DNA from: Pseudomonas sp. PB106 | GTDB lineage: Bacteria > Pseudomonadota > Gammaproteobacteria > Pseudomonadales > Pseudomonadaceae | Direction of reading: 5' to 3' | Assembly: GCF_009764645.1 (NCBI RefSeq) | Contig: NZ_RWIM01000125.1 | Coordinates: 1 to 64,000, forward strand | DNA: 64,000 nucleotides | Part shown: one piece after another, positions 8,784-17,111 of the stretch | Position numbering within the stretch: the first letter of the stretch is position 1 | Layout: each line of letters opens with the position of its first letter | Notes under the pieces: model-generated | Databases searched by the model: none | Seen by the model: only the letters and a program-made list of their open reading frames with translations | Told to the model about the DNA's origin: nothing | Program-made: the position numbers and the translations under genes

Positions 8784-9347
8784 TTAGATCTTGCCGACCA
8801 GGTCCAGGGACGGTGCCAAAGTGGCCTCGCCTTCTTTCCACTTGGCTGGGCAAACTTCGCCTGGGTGTGCAGCAACGTACTGAGCAGCTTTGATTTTGCG
8901 CAGCAACTCGGAAGCGTCACGGCCAACGCCGCCATCGTTCAGTTCAACGATTTTGATCTGGCCTTCAGGGTTGATCACGAAGGTGCCACGGTCAGCCAGG
9001 CCAACTTCTTCGATCAGCACGTCGAAGTTGCGGGAGATGGCGTGGGTCGGGTCGCCGATCATGGTGTATTCGATTTTGCCGATAGCTGGCGAAGTGTTAT
9101 GCCAGGCAGCGTGGGCAAAGTGGGTGTCGGTGGAAACGCTGTAGATCTCTACGCCCAGTTTCTGGAAGGCAGCGTAGTTGTCAGCCAGGTCTTCCAGCTC
9201 GGTTGGGCAAACGAAGGTGAAGTCGGCTGGGTAGAAGAACACGACCGACCACTTGCCTTTCAGGTCAGCGTCCGAGACTTGAACGAAGTCGCCGTTTTTG
9301 AACGCGGTAGCTTTGAACGGTTTTACTTGGCTGTTGATGATAGGCAT
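8784..9347 (-). CDS. ahpC: alkyl hydroperoxide reductase subunit C (peroxiredoxin)
   Basis: A typical 2-Cys peroxiredoxin of 187 residues, exactly the usual AhpC length. It reduces H2O2 and organic peroxides. The peroxidatic cysteine is C47 in FTFVCPTE and the resolving cysteine C166 in EVCPAKW. GGLG is represented by DGGVGRD and the C-terminal helix is present, features of peroxide-sensitive Prxs. It is first of the ahpC-ahpF pair. OxyR control is expected from other pseudomonads, but I could not place a convincing OxyR site upstream. Confidence 0.98.
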   Translation of the reverse strand: MPIINSQVKPFKATAFKNGDFVQVSDADLKGKWSVVFFYPADFTFVCPTELEDLADNYAAFQKLGVEIYSVSTDTHFAHAAWHNTSPAIGKIEYTMIGDPTHAISRNFDVLIEEVGLADRGTFVINPEGQIKIVELNDGGVGRDASELLRKIKAAQYVAAHPGEVCPAKWKEGEATLAPSLDLVGKI

Positions 9348-9484
9348 TGATGACTCTCCGTCAGGGGTTGTGAATTCGATGGGTGAATCCTACCCACTCA
9401 CTCGACGGATGGCTCATTGGCAAACCTCATACTCCTGATTTGTTTTCGCTATTAGCCGACTGTATTAATAGAAGAAAACGATCT

Positions 9485-10423
9485 CTACGACGAAGCCGGG
9501 TTATCCATAATCCGAGCCATCCCCTGGAATGGGCTGGCTTCAACATAGCGCATGGCGGACTTCATGTCCTTCCAGCCGACGTAGCTCATCAGCGATTTCA
9601 GATCCCAGCCACTTTGATGCGCCCACGTGGCAAAGCCGCGACGCAGGGAATGGCTGGTGTAGTTTTCGGCGGCGATCCCGGCGCGCTGCAAGGCCTGACG
9701 TAGCAGAGGAATGATGCTGTTGGCATGCAGGCCCTCTTCGTTGAGATTGCCCCAGCGGTCGATACTGCGGAAAGCCGGACCGCGAACCAATGCGGCTTCG
9801 GTGATCCAGTCGATGTAGGCCTGCACTGGGCAGAGCTTGAGCAGCGCCGGGGCCTGATAGGTCTGCCCGAGGTTTTCCCGATCACCTTTGCTGCGCGGCA
9901 AATACAAGGTGATGCCTTTGCCGGCGTGTGCCTGCACATGTTCGATTCGCAGGCGGCACAGCTCATCGCTGCGGAAGCCGCGCCAGAATCCCAACAGGAT
10001 CAGTGCTCGGTCGCGATAAGCCTTGAGCAGTGACGGACGGTCCTGCTGCTCTCTCGCGGCTTGCGCTTCTTGCTCCAGCCAATCGACAACTCGCTGCAGA
10101 TCCTGCAACTGCAACGGCTCAGCTTGTTTCTCCTGCGCCGGGTGCAATGCGCGGATGCCTTTGAATACCTTGCGCACCACTGGCGATTTGGTCGGGTCGG
10201 CAAAGCCTTGGCTGTTGTGCCATTGCGCCAGTGCAGAAAGGCGCAGCTTCAGCGTGTTGATCGACAGCTCGCCGGCGTGCGCCACCAGATACCGCGCGAC
10301 GCTGTCAGCCGTCGCCGGCAAGAACCCGCCCCACTTCACCTCAAAATGTTCAATGGCCGCGCGATAGCTACGGCGCGTGTTGTCACGGGTGGCGGCTTGA
10401 AGATAGCGATCCAGATCGCTCAT
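9485..10423 (-). CDS. orphan tyrosine recombinase
   Basis: A 312-residue XerC/D-like site-specific recombinase. The N-terminal core-binding (SAM-like) domain spans about 1-90 and the catalytic domain about 105-305. Catalytic residues: R151 (GFRSDEL), K179 (SKGD), H258 and R261 (SHSLRRG), W284 in the second-histidine position (YVGWKD), and nucleophile Y293 (AMRYVE). It is not the integrase of the prophage at the right: it lies 19 kb outside the attachment site, among housekeeping genes. It is divergent from the KfrA-like gene with 177 bp between. Its target is unknown. No attachment repeat is evident nearby. Confidence 0.9.
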   Translation of the reverse strand: MSDLDRYLQAATRDNTRRSYRAAIEHFEVKWGGFLPATADSVARYLVAHAGELSINTLKLRLSALAQWHNSQGFADPTKSPVVRKVFKGIRALHPAQEKQAEPLQLQDLQRVVDWLEQEAQAAREQQDRPSLLKAYRDRALILLGFWRGFRSDELCRLRIEHVQAHAGKGITLYLPRSKGDRENLGQTYQAPALLKLCPVQAYIDWITEAALVRGPAFRSIDRWGNLNEEGLHANSIIPLLRQALQRAGIAAENYTSHSLRRGFATWAHQSGWDLKSLMSYVGWKDMKSAMRYVEASPFQGMARIMDNPASS

Positions 10424-10520
10424 AGGCTGTTTTCTCGCTGGCGTACTGTTGCAGACATGCGGATGCGTATTTTGCCCCCTGACATTGGGTAATACCAGTA
10501 TATCCCGTGTCTTTTATTTC

Positions 10521-10582
10521 AAAGGTTTACCTTTATTTTCAGGATGGTACACTGCGTACTTTAGTGGCATGTACCACAGTAC
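10521..10582. promoter_or_regulatory. clustered palindromes upstream of KfrA-like gene
   Basis: The recombinase/KfrA-like intergenic region holds AAAGGT-TT-ACCTTT (10521-10534) and four GTAC tetramers at 10547, 10556, 10571 and 10579. TGGTAC (10545-10550) and GTACCA (10571-10576) form an inverted repeat, and the inner and outer GTACs form a second, offset one. KfrA proteins repress their own promoters by binding inverted repeats upstream of their start, so this is a good operator candidate controlling both divergent genes. Confidence 0.5.
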
Positions 10583-10600
10583 GAAACCGTAGGAGTTCAC

Positions 10601-11617
10601 ATGGCCCGTGGCGGCATTACCAAAGCACTGGTGCAGATCGCGCGCACAGCGATCCTCGCCCGTGGCGAACACCCGAGCATTGATGCAGTACGCATTGAAA
10701 TGGGCAATACCGGCTCGAAAACCACGATCCATCGTTATTTGAAAGAGCTGGATGACGGCGCGCAGCCGATTGAAGCGTCGGCAGAACCGATCGATGACGA
10801 ACTCACCGCGCTGGTCTCTCGCCTCGCCCAGCGCCTGAAAGAACAAGCGCAAGAGCCCATCGAACAGGCTCGCGAGCAGTTCGAAGAACAGCGTGAGGCC
10901 CTGGAATCAGAGTTGAAGCAAGTTCGTCAGGCACTGGAAAAAATCGAGCACGAACACAGCATTCAAGGTGCAGCGCTGGAGCGCGAATCCGAAGCACTGA
11001 ACAACACCCGCTCGATGTTGCAGACCGAACAAACCCGCAACGCCGGGCTGAACCAGGCGTTGGCCGACTTTGAATTGCGCCTGCAGGATAAGGATGAGCA
11101 GATCCGCTCACTGGAAGAAAAGCACCTGCACGCTCGCGATGCGCTGGAACACTATCGCAACGCCGCCAGAGAACAGCGCGAGCAGGAACAGAGTCGCCAC
11201 GAAAGTCAGATGCAACAGGTTCAAGCCGAACTGCGTCAAGCGCAGCAAAGCGCACTGGTCCGCCAGGACGAAATCACGCAACTGCACCGTGATAATGAAC
11301 GCCTGCTGACCGAGAACCGCGGCACCCAGCGCGAATTGAGCCTGACGCAGGATCAGCTCAAGCAGAGCAATCAGCGCCAGGATCAACTGCTCGAGCAAGC
11401 GACCCGCGTCGACAGCGAACGCACCCTCCTCCAGGAACGTTTGCGCGTAGCCACGCTGGAAAGCCAGACGCTTAAGCAAAACGTCGAGGAGCAGACGCTG
11501 CTTAGTCAGTCACTGGAAAAGGAATTGAGCAAGACTCAAGCGAGTCTGGAAGAAAGCCAGCGCCTGGCAGCCACCGTTGCGGCAGCGCCAGACACAGGCA
11601 AACCGAACGACGCTTAA
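10601..11617 (+). CDS. KfrA-like DNA-binding coiled-coil protein
   Basis: 338 residues. The N-terminal KfrA-type DNA-binding domain (about 1-60; starts ARGGITKALVQIARTAILAR, with an HTH near GNTGSKTTIHRYLKEL) is followed by an almost continuous Gln/Glu/Arg-rich coiled coil (about 65-325). KfrA on IncP plasmids is an autorepressor that forms long coils and helps partitioning; chromosomal copies are common in pseudomonads and their role is open. GGAG precedes the ATG. It is divergent from the tyrosine recombinase. Its stop overlaps the convergent gor stop by 4 nt. Confidence 0.85.
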   Translation: MARGGITKALVQIARTAILARGEHPSIDAVRIEMGNTGSKTTIHRYLKELDDGAQPIEASAEPIDDELTALVSRLAQRLKEQAQEPIEQAREQFEEQREALESELKQVRQALEKIEHEHSIQGAALERESEALNNTRSMLQTEQTRNAGLNQALADFELRLQDKDEQIRSLEEKHLHARDALEHYRNAAREQREQEQSRHESQMQQVQAELRQAQQSALVRQDEITQLHRDNERLLTENRGTQRELSLTQDQLKQSNQRQDQLLEQATRVDSERTLLQERLRVATLESQTLKQNVEEQTLLSQSLEKELSKTQASLEESQRLAATVAAAPDTGKPNDA

Positions 11618-12972
11618 GCGCCGACCGGTGTACGCATGGTGACAAACTCTTCGGCGGCCGTCGGGTGCACCCCGATCGTGTCGTCGAAGTCACGCTTGGT
11701 CGCGCCAGCCTTCAGCGCAATTGCCAGACCCTGGACGATTTCACCAGCGTCCGGACCCACCATGTGGCAGCCGAGCACTTTGTCGGTCTTGCCGTCGACC
11801 ACCAGCTTCATCAGGGTTTTTTCCTGACATTCAGTCAGCGTCAGTTTCATCGGGCGGAAACGGCTTTCGAAAACCACCACATCGTGGCCAGCCTCGCGCG
11901 CTTCCTCTTCGGTCAAACCGACCGTGCCGATGTTCGGCAGGCTGAACACCGCCGTCGGGATCATCTTGTAATCCACCGGACGGTATTGCTCAGGTTTGAA
12001 CAGACGTCGCGCCACGGCCATGCCTTCCGCCAACGCCACAGGCGTCAGCTGTACACGACCGATGACATCGCCCAGCGCCAGAATCGATGGCTCGCTGGTC
12101 TGATATTGCTCGTCGACTTTGATAAAGCCTTTGTCGGTGAGCTGCACATCGGTGTTCTCCAGCCCCAGATTATCGAGCATCGGACGGCGACCGGTTGCAT
12201 AGAAAATGCAATCCGCTTCCAGAACTCGGCCATCTTTGAGCGTGGCTTTCAAGCTGCCGTCAGCCTGTTTGTCGATACGCGCGATGTCGGCATTGAATTG
12301 CAGATCCAGACCACGTTTGGTCAACTCTTCCTGCAAATGCTTGCGCACCGAACCGTCGAAGCCGCGCAGGAACAGATCACCGCGATACAGCAGCGTGGTG
12401 TTGGCGCCTAGACCGTGGAAGATCCCGGCGAATTCGACCGCGATGTAACCGCCGCCAACCACCAGCACCCGCTCAGGCAGCTCTTTTAGGAAGAACGCTT
12501 CGTTCGAACCGATTGCATGCTCGCGCCCCGGAATCTCCGGAATCTGCGGCCAGCCACCGGTGGCGATCAGAATATTTTTCGCGGTATAGCGCTCGCCATT
12601 CACTTCAACTTCATGCGGGCCAACGATCTTCGCGTGCGCTTCATGCAAGGTCACGCCGCTGTTGACCAGCAAGTTGCGATAAATGCCGTTGAGGCGGTTG
12701 ATCTCGCGATCCTTGTTGGCGATCAGCGTCGCCCAATCGAAATTCGCCTCACCCAGACTCCAGCCGAAGCCGGACGCCTGCTCAAATTCTTCGGCGAAAT
12801 GCGCGCCGTACACCAACAGTTTCTTCGGCACGCAGCCGACGTTGACACAGGTCCCGCCCAGATAACGGCTCTCCGCCACCGCCACTTTCGCACCGAATCC
12901 GGCCGCAAAACGCGCAGCGCGCACACCGCCGGAACCGGCACCAATCACATAAAGGTCAAAATCGTAGGCCAT
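11614..12972 (-). CDS. gor: glutathione-disulfide reductase
   Basis: A 452-residue NADPH flavoenzyme that keeps glutathione reduced in the cytosol. The FAD motif is VIGAGSGGVRAARFAA, the redox-active disulfide C42/C47 is in GGTCVNVGCVPKKL, the NADPH motif is VVGGGYIAVEFAG, and the catalytic His lies in the C-terminal GVHPTAAEE. It lies downstream of galU on the same strand but behind a strong terminator, so it is probably separately transcribed. Its stop codon TAA shares bases with that of the convergent KfrA-like gene. Confidence 0.96.
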   Translation of the reverse strand: MAYDFDLYVIGAGSGGVRAARFAAGFGAKVAVAESRYLGGTCVNVGCVPKKLLVYGAHFAEEFEQASGFGWSLGEANFDWATLIANKDREINRLNGIYRNLLVNSGVTLHEAHAKIVGPHEVEVNGERYTAKNILIATGGWPQIPEIPGREHAIGSNEAFFLKELPERVLVVGGGYIAVEFAGIFHGLGANTTLLYRGDLFLRGFDGSVRKHLQEELTKRGLDLQFNADIARIDKQADGSLKATLKDGRVLEADCIFYATGRRPMLDNLGLENTDVQLTDKGFIKVDEQYQTSEPSILALGDVIGRVQLTPVALAEGMAVARRLFKPEQYRPVDYKMIPTAVFSLPNIGTVGLTEEEAREAGHDVVVFESRFRPMKLTLTECQEKTLMKLVVDGKTDKVLGCHMVGPDAGEIVQGLAIALKAGATKRDFDDTIGVHPTAAEEFVTMRTPVGA

Positions 12973-13052
12973 TTCTATCTCCTCGGCAGGGGATCAGCAT
13001 ACCTGCAGCCATCCATTGGGCAAGCGCTGCCAACCATATAAGGGCGGAAAAT

Positions 13053-13080
13053 GAAAAAGCCACCCGGAGGTGGCTTTTTC
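13053..13080. terminator. bidirectional terminator between galU and gor
   Basis: GAAAAAGCCACC-cgga-GGTGGCTTTTTC is a 12-bp perfect stem with A/T flanks, 21 nt beyond the galU stop. It should end galU transcription. Confidence 0.93.
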
Positions 13081-13101
13081 GTGCAGACCCATCAAGCGCT
13101 G

Positions 13102-13941
13102 TTAATAAGCCTTGCCAGTCTTGTAGAAGTTCTCGAAGCAGAAGTTGGTCGCTTCGATGTAGCCTTCAGCACCACCGCAGTCGAAACGCTTGCCTTTGAA
13201 CTTGTAGGCCATCACGCAGCCGTTCTGGGCTTGTTTCATCAGGGCGTCGGTGATTTGGATTTCGCCGCCCTTGCCTGGCTCGGTCTGTTCGATCAGGTCG
13301 AAGATGTCCGGGGTCAGGATGTAACGACCGATGATCGCCAGGTTCGACGGTGCGTCTTCAGGCTTTGGCTTCTCGACCATGCTGTGAACGCGGTAGATGT
13401 CGTCACGGATCATCTCGCCAGCGATAACGCCATATTTGCTGGTTTCCTGCGGATCGACTTCCTGGATGGCGATGATCGAGCAGCGGAACTGCTTGTACAG
13501 CTTGACCATCTGGGTCAGAACGCCGTCGCCGTCGAGGTTGACGCACAGGTCGTCCGCCAGTACCACGGCGAACGGTTCGTCACCGATCAGCGGGCGACCG
13601 GTCAGGATCGCGTGACCCAAGCCTTTCATTTCGGTCTGACGGGTGTAGGAGAACGAGCACTCGTCGAGCAGTTTGCGGATACCGACCAGGTATTTCTCTT
13701 TGTCGGTGCCTTTGATCTGGTTTTCCAGCTCGTAGCTGATGTCGAAGTGGTCTTCCAGAGCGCGCTTGCCACGACCGGTAACGATGGAGATTTCTGTCAG
13801 GCCAGCATCCAGAGCTTCTTCAACGCCGTACTGGATCAGTGGCTTGTTTACCACCGGCAGCATTTCTTTGGGCATGGCTTTAGTCGCTGGCAGGAAGCGA
13901 GTACCGTAACCGGCTGCTGGGAACAAGCATTTCTTGATCAT
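13102..13941 (-). CDS. galU: UTP-glucose-1-phosphate uridylyltransferase
   Basis: A 279-residue enzyme that makes UDP-glucose for lipopolysaccharide core, exopolysaccharide and trehalose/glycan synthesis. The nucleotidyltransferase signature is at the N-terminus (FPAAGYGTRFLPATKAMPKE) with the catalytic lysine pocket KPLIQYGVEEA. VLADDLCVNLDGDG and VEKPKPEDAPSNLAIIGRY match GalU. It is ended by the hairpin at 13053. The 258-bp region to the next gene on its 5' side contains its promoter. Confidence 0.96.
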   Translation of the reverse strand: MIKKCLFPAAGYGTRFLPATKAMPKEMLPVVNKPLIQYGVEEALDAGLTEISIVTGRGKRALEDHFDISYELENQIKGTDKEKYLVGIRKLLDECSFSYTRQTEMKGLGHAILTGRPLIGDEPFAVVLADDLCVNLDGDGVLTQMVKLYKQFRCSIIAIQEVDPQETSKYGVIAGEMIRDDIYRVHSMVEKPKPEDAPSNLAIIGRYILTPDIFDLIEQTEPGKGGEIQITDALMKQAQNGCVMAYKFKGKRFDCGGAEGYIEATNFCFENFYKTGKAY

Positions 13942-14199
13942 ATAAGTCCTTGAAAGGGCTGTGTGTACGAGTTTCGGCGCAGTCTAATCAGGCGGCGTGC
14001 GCCTTACAATGCCCCGCACTGGCTAACCGATGCCATCATAGAGAAATATTCTCGCCGATAGTTCCATCCGCCTTTTTGCGTGGCTCGATCAGCGTAGCTC
14101 AAAGACGTCGACAAACTGCACCACCATACGCTCATCGCCCCCTAATGCGAGCAATTGCCGGTATCATGGCGACTTTGAACCAGCGAACGAGACAGATAG
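13942..14199. other. intergenic region galU / small gene
   Basis: 258 bp between divergent genes. It must carry the galU promoter and that of the small gene at 14200. The apparent reading frames here have no family resemblance and are antisense or GC-driven. I see no RNA gene or repeat. Confidence 0.4.
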
Positions 14200-14385
14200 A
14201 TGGCTGCGGTAAAAATCGTCAACGGGTATGTGATCGACAAGAAGGACGGCAAGTGGACGCTGACCACTACCAATGGCGAGCACATCGCCGGTCCATTCGA
14301 CAGCGAGCAAATGGCGACGGATGTGGCATCGGTGTTTACCGACACGCCGGCATCGTCGAAGCGTCGCGGCAAAGATCAGGACTGA
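14200..14385 (+). CDS. conserved small protein, unknown function
   Basis: 61 residues, no signal peptide. It has an amphipathic beta-rich core (VKIVNGYVIDKKDGKWTLTT), the motif GPFDSEQMATDVASVF, and a basic tail (SSKRRGKDQD). It resembles small proteins I recall beside galU in many pseudomonads. Function unknown. A perfect 8-bp hairpin terminator follows directly, supporting a real monocistronic gene. Confidence 0.75.
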   Translation: MAAVKIVNGYVIDKKDGKWTLTTTNGEHIAGPFDSEQMATDVASVFTDTPASSKRRGKDQD

Positions 14386-14404
14386 TCGGTGTCGACATGC
14401 CCTC

Positions 14405-14431
14405 AGCCCTGCCCTCGCGCAGGGCTTTTTT
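14405..14431 (+). terminator. intrinsic terminator
   Basis: AGCCCTGC-loop-GCAGGGCT followed by TTTTTT, 20 nt after the preceding small gene. Confidence 0.92.
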
Positions 14432-14527
14432 GTGCCTACGTCAAAACAAGTGGCCAATCGCTATAACCTTTTCATTGCGGCGCTGTCAGAGCGTCTAGTC
14501 CCCTCCTAGCTGAAGACGACACACACC

Positions 14528-14815
14528 ATGAATATGAATAAATGGCTGCCCCTGATTGCGGTGCTGATGTTGAGCGGCTGCGCGACCTCTGAAACCGCCT
14601 ACCTGAACAATGGCGAGCAAGGTCTGAGCATCGACTGCTCTGGCGAAGCCAATTCCTGGGCCACGTGCTACGAAAAAGCCGATGCATCCTGCGCCGGAAC
14701 CGGCTATCGCATTGTTGGCACGGACGGCACACCTCAGCCCAAAGAGAGCGACAAAACTCTGGGCGTGGACGTTGGCAACTATAAGACCCGCAGCGTGCTG
14801 GTGGTTTGCAAGTAA
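14528..14815 (+). CDS. small lipoprotein
   Basis: 95 residues with a type II signal peptide: NKWLPLIAVLMLSGC ends in lipobox L-S-G-C, acylation at the Cys. The mature part has four further cysteines (DCSG, ATCYEK, ASCAGTG, VVCK) and a short glycine-containing motif GTGYRIVGTDG, suggesting two disulfides in the periplasm. Function unknown; the size and pattern match many Pseudomonas outer-membrane lipoproteins. It is convergent with the next gene, leaving only 3 nt between stops. Confidence 0.82.
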   Translation: MNMNKWLPLIAVLMLSGCATSETAYLNNGEQGLSIDCSGEANSWATCYEKADASCAGTGYRIVGTDGTPQPKESDKTLGVDVGNYKTRSVLVVCK

Positions 14816-14818
14816 GCG

Positions 14819-15049
14819 TTACATGTGGATTTCGGCGAACTTGATCCCAAGACCGCGCACGACTTCGATCAGATCGTCGAGCCGGTTGAATGACTCGACT
14901 TCGTCGTTATCGTCCACCAGAAAATAACTGCGTCCGGCGCTTTTCTTGAAAAACACAATCCACTCGCCCGGATTGGCCGGATTCTGAATCACATGGGTGG
15001 CCGAGATCAGGCCCTCTACGTGGCGTTCCCTTACTTGCTCTCGCTTCAT
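14819..15049 (-). CDS. conserved small protein, unknown function
   Basis: 76 residues beginning MKREQVRERHVEGLIS; GGAG lies 5 nt upstream. The longer open frame upstream crosses a strong hairpin and is not protein-like, so this internal ATG is the start. Features: a central strand pair NPGEWIVFFKKSAGRSYFLV and a helical end DDLIEVVRGLGIKFAEIHM. Cytosolic, function unknown. Confidence 0.75.
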   Translation of the reverse strand: MKREQVRERHVEGLISATHVIQNPANPGEWIVFFKKSAGRSYFLVDDNDEVESFNRLDDLIEVVRGLGIKFAEIHM

Positions 15050-15065
15050 CGCGACTCCAGAAATG

Positions 15066-15097
15066 AAAATGCCGTCACAGCATGGCTGTGACGGCAT
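15066..15097 (-). terminator. intrinsic terminator
   Basis: ATGCCGTCACAG-loop-CTGTGACGGCAT is a perfect 12-bp stem. On the minus strand it is followed by TTTTCATTT, ending the lipoprotein gene at 15121-15477 before the next minus-strand gene. Confidence 0.85.
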
Positions 15098-15120
15098 CGG
15101 TGCTGATAGCGAATAGTCTA

Positions 15121-15477
15121 TCAGCCGGAAATGCACGCAGTGGCGGCCTTCTGCACATCCTTGGGGCGAACCGGCACATTGGACATGCGCTCGTGCAACT
15201 TGATGCTGCTGCCGCCGGAGCGATCCTCGATATCGAACACCGCCGCCGGGCCGGAGGACAGCTTGCCTGGAACGATCACGCGAACCCCGTCCTTCTGTGG
15301 CTGTACCTGCAGCGCGCCACGGCTGTCGGCGAGCTGATCGGTCAGGCACTGGGCATACTCATGGGGCTTCTTGCCGGAGATCACATTCATGGTCGGCAAC
15401 GTTTCATTGATTTCCGAAACATTTGCACAGCCACCCATCATCAGAACCAACGGCAGACACACCACACCCCACTTCAT
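15121..15477 (-). CDS. small lipoprotein
   Basis: 118 residues with a lipoprotein signal (VVCLPLVLMMGGC, lipobox M-G-G-C). The mature domain includes KPHEYAQCLTDQLADSRG and a C-terminal cysteine (AATACISG), probably disulfide-linked. It resembles small Pseudomonas lipoproteins of unknown function. A terminator follows at 15066. Confidence 0.8.
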   Translation of the reverse strand: MKWGVVCLPLVLMMGGCANVSEINETLPTMNVISGKKPHEYAQCLTDQLADSRGALQVQPQKDGVRVIVPGKLSSGPAAVFDIEDRSGGSSIKLHERMSNVPVRPKDVQKAATACISG

Positions 15478-15687
15478 ACAAAACCTCCGTTAAAGACCGT
15501 CCGACAGCACAAATGCTGTTTTTCTCCGGGGCCTTCTGCATTTAACCCGCATCCAATCGCGAATATCTGTTCAAAATTGTCAAACCAATGCCCGACGGCC
15601 AGATAATAACCCGTGCGGGCTGATAAACTGCGCCAATCGACAAGCTATCGTTTTGATTTTGTAGAAAAAGCCCTTCTGGAGGCGCCC

Positions 15688-15990
15688 ATGAAATTTATTC
15701 ACCAGCGCGAGCACCTCAACGAAGACGACATCGTCGTCATCCAATGCTCGCAAATGTGCAACATCCGTTTGATGAACGACGCCAACTTCCGCAGCTTCAA
15801 GAATGGCGGTCGTCACACCTACCACGGCGGCGCATTTGATACCTTCCCGGCCCGCATTACCGCGCCGAGCACCGGTTTCTGGAACATCACCATCGACACC
15901 GTCAACCGCCGCGCGATCAGCGTCACGCGCAAGCCGACACTGACCCACTCGATCAAGATCATCCGTCGTTCCAGCACTAAACTTAGCTGA
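15688..15990 (+). CDS. DUF1883-family protein
   Basis: 100 residues starting MKFIHQREHLNEDDIV. The body NIRLMNDANFRSFKNGG followed by a conserved histidine stretch RHTYHGGAFDTFPARI is what I recognise as DUF1883; members are small, soluble and of unknown function. The frame opens 25 codons earlier, but TGGAGGCGCC before this ATG and the family start support the choice made. The gene at 16019 follows in the same direction, so the two may be co-transcribed. Confidence 0.78.
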   Translation: MKFIHQREHLNEDDIVVIQCSQMCNIRLMNDANFRSFKNGGRHTYHGGAFDTFPARITAPSTGFWNITIDTVNRRAISVTRKPTLTHSIKIIRRSSTKLS

Positions 15991-16018
15991 AACACTTGGC
16001 TCATTCAGACAGGAAAGC

Positions 16019-16192
16019 ATGAACGTGGCCCAAACGACCAAATACGTCATCAAGTACAAGCTCAATGGTGAACGCCGCTTCGAATTCGCTCAGCTGGTGA
16101 ACGGCAGCGAAGAAGAAGCCAAGGCTGAGTTGGACAAGCTGCACGACCAGACCGATGTGATCAGCGATATCGCCGTCAGCAAAGCCCTGTAA
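16019..16192 (+). CDS. conserved small protein, 57 aa
   Basis: A short gene 28 nt after the DUF1883 gene. ATG at 16019 is preceded by AGGAAAGC. The product begins MNVAQTTKYVIKYKLNGERR and contains NGSEEEAKAELDKLHDQ, ending VSKAL. It looks like a small two-strand/one-helix domain. Codon use matches neighbours. Function unknown. Confidence 0.65.
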   Translation: MNVAQTTKYVIKYKLNGERRFEFAQLVNGSEEEAKAELDKLHDQTDVISDIAVSKAL

Positions 16193-16360
16193 GGCATCGC
16201 TGAAGTTTGCCCCCAAAACCTGCGATCACTTGAGCGCCCTGTATCCGCAGGCCGAACCGTTTCGTTCGCAGGTCATCATGGCCCGTCACGATGTCAGTCG
16301 CCTGCACAGTGGAAATCGGCATACCCTAGGCATCATCTTCCACGATGCGTCATAACCGCC

Positions 16361-17026
16361 ATGCAACCGAGCAATTTTGACCTGTTCGCCGAACACGAAC
16401 CCGAACAACAGCCGCGACGCGAGCAGATTGGTGAGCAATCGTGGCTGCTGCGCGGATTCGCTCTGGGCGTGATCGATCAACTGCTACCAGCCTTGAACAC
16501 GGTCCTTGCCGAAGCGCCCTTGCGCCACATGGTCACTCCGGGCGGCTTCAGCATGTCGGTGGGCACCAGCAGTTGCGGTGAACTCGGCTGGATCACTGAT
16601 CGCAGCGGCTACCGTTATTCCAGCGTCGATCCGCTCAGTGGATTGCCGTGGCCGCGAATGCCTTCAGTGTTTGCCGAACTCGCACATGCAGCGGCCGAGG
16701 CCGCCGGGTTTGCTGCATTCGACGCCGATTCCTGCCTGATCAACCGCTATGTTCCCGGCGCCAAGATGTCATTGCATCAGGACAAAGACGAAAACGCCTA
16801 CAGTGCGCCGATCGTTTCGCTGTCACTCGGCTTGCCGGCGATGTTTCTGTTCGGCGGTTTCAAGCGTCGCGACAAACAACAGAAGATACCGTTACTGCAC
16901 GGCGATATGGTGGTTTGGGGCGGGGTTGATCGCTTGCGCTTTCATGGTGTGTTGCCGATCAAGCAAGGTCGGCATCCGCGCCTTGGCGAGCAACGGATCA
17001 ACCTGACGTTCCGCGTTGCCGGATGA
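16361..17026 (+). CDS. alkB: AlkB, Fe(II)/2-oxoglutarate DNA dealkylase
   Basis: 221 residues. It oxidatively removes methyl groups from 1-methyladenine and 3-methylcytosine. Iron ligands H139 and D141 (SLHQDKDE) and H195 (RFHGV); the 2-oxoglutarate arginines are R212 and R218 (RINLTFR). The nucleotide lid segment and GELGWITDRSGYRYS match AlkB. It is followed 85 nt later by ada on the same strand, so the two repair genes probably belong to one adaptive-response unit. Confidence 0.95.
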   Translation: MQPSNFDLFAEHEPEQQPRREQIGEQSWLLRGFALGVIDQLLPALNTVLAEAPLRHMVTPGGFSMSVGTSSCGELGWITDRSGYRYSSVDPLSGLPWPRMPSVFAELAHAAAEAAGFAAFDADSCLINRYVPGAKMSLHQDKDENAYSAPIVSLSLGLPAMFLFGGFKRRDKQQKIPLLHGDMVVWGGVDRLRFHGVLPIKQGRHPRLGEQRINLTFRVAG

Positions 17027-17111
17027 CGCAAAAATTTGACCGCAAGGCTCGGAGTGTTGCGATCATCGGCGCTGGTTAACCTGAATCAAACAGGTCAACG
17101 GATCACCCCTC

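Noticed and set aside
9348..9484. OxyR-type site upstream of ahpC
   Set aside because: CTATTA and TAATAG occur as an inverted repeat near 9449-9471, but the spacing does not fit the OxyR half-site arrangement, so I do not call it.
9485..10423. Tyrosine recombinase as integrase of the prophage
   Set aside because: It lies 19 kb outside the tRNA-Leu boundary, among chromosomal genes, on the far side from the phage genome; the true integrase should be near the right end of the prophage.
13950..14498. 182-codon + strand frame between galU and the small lipoprotein
   Set aside because: It runs across a good terminator and the gene at 14200 in another frame, with no domain-like features.
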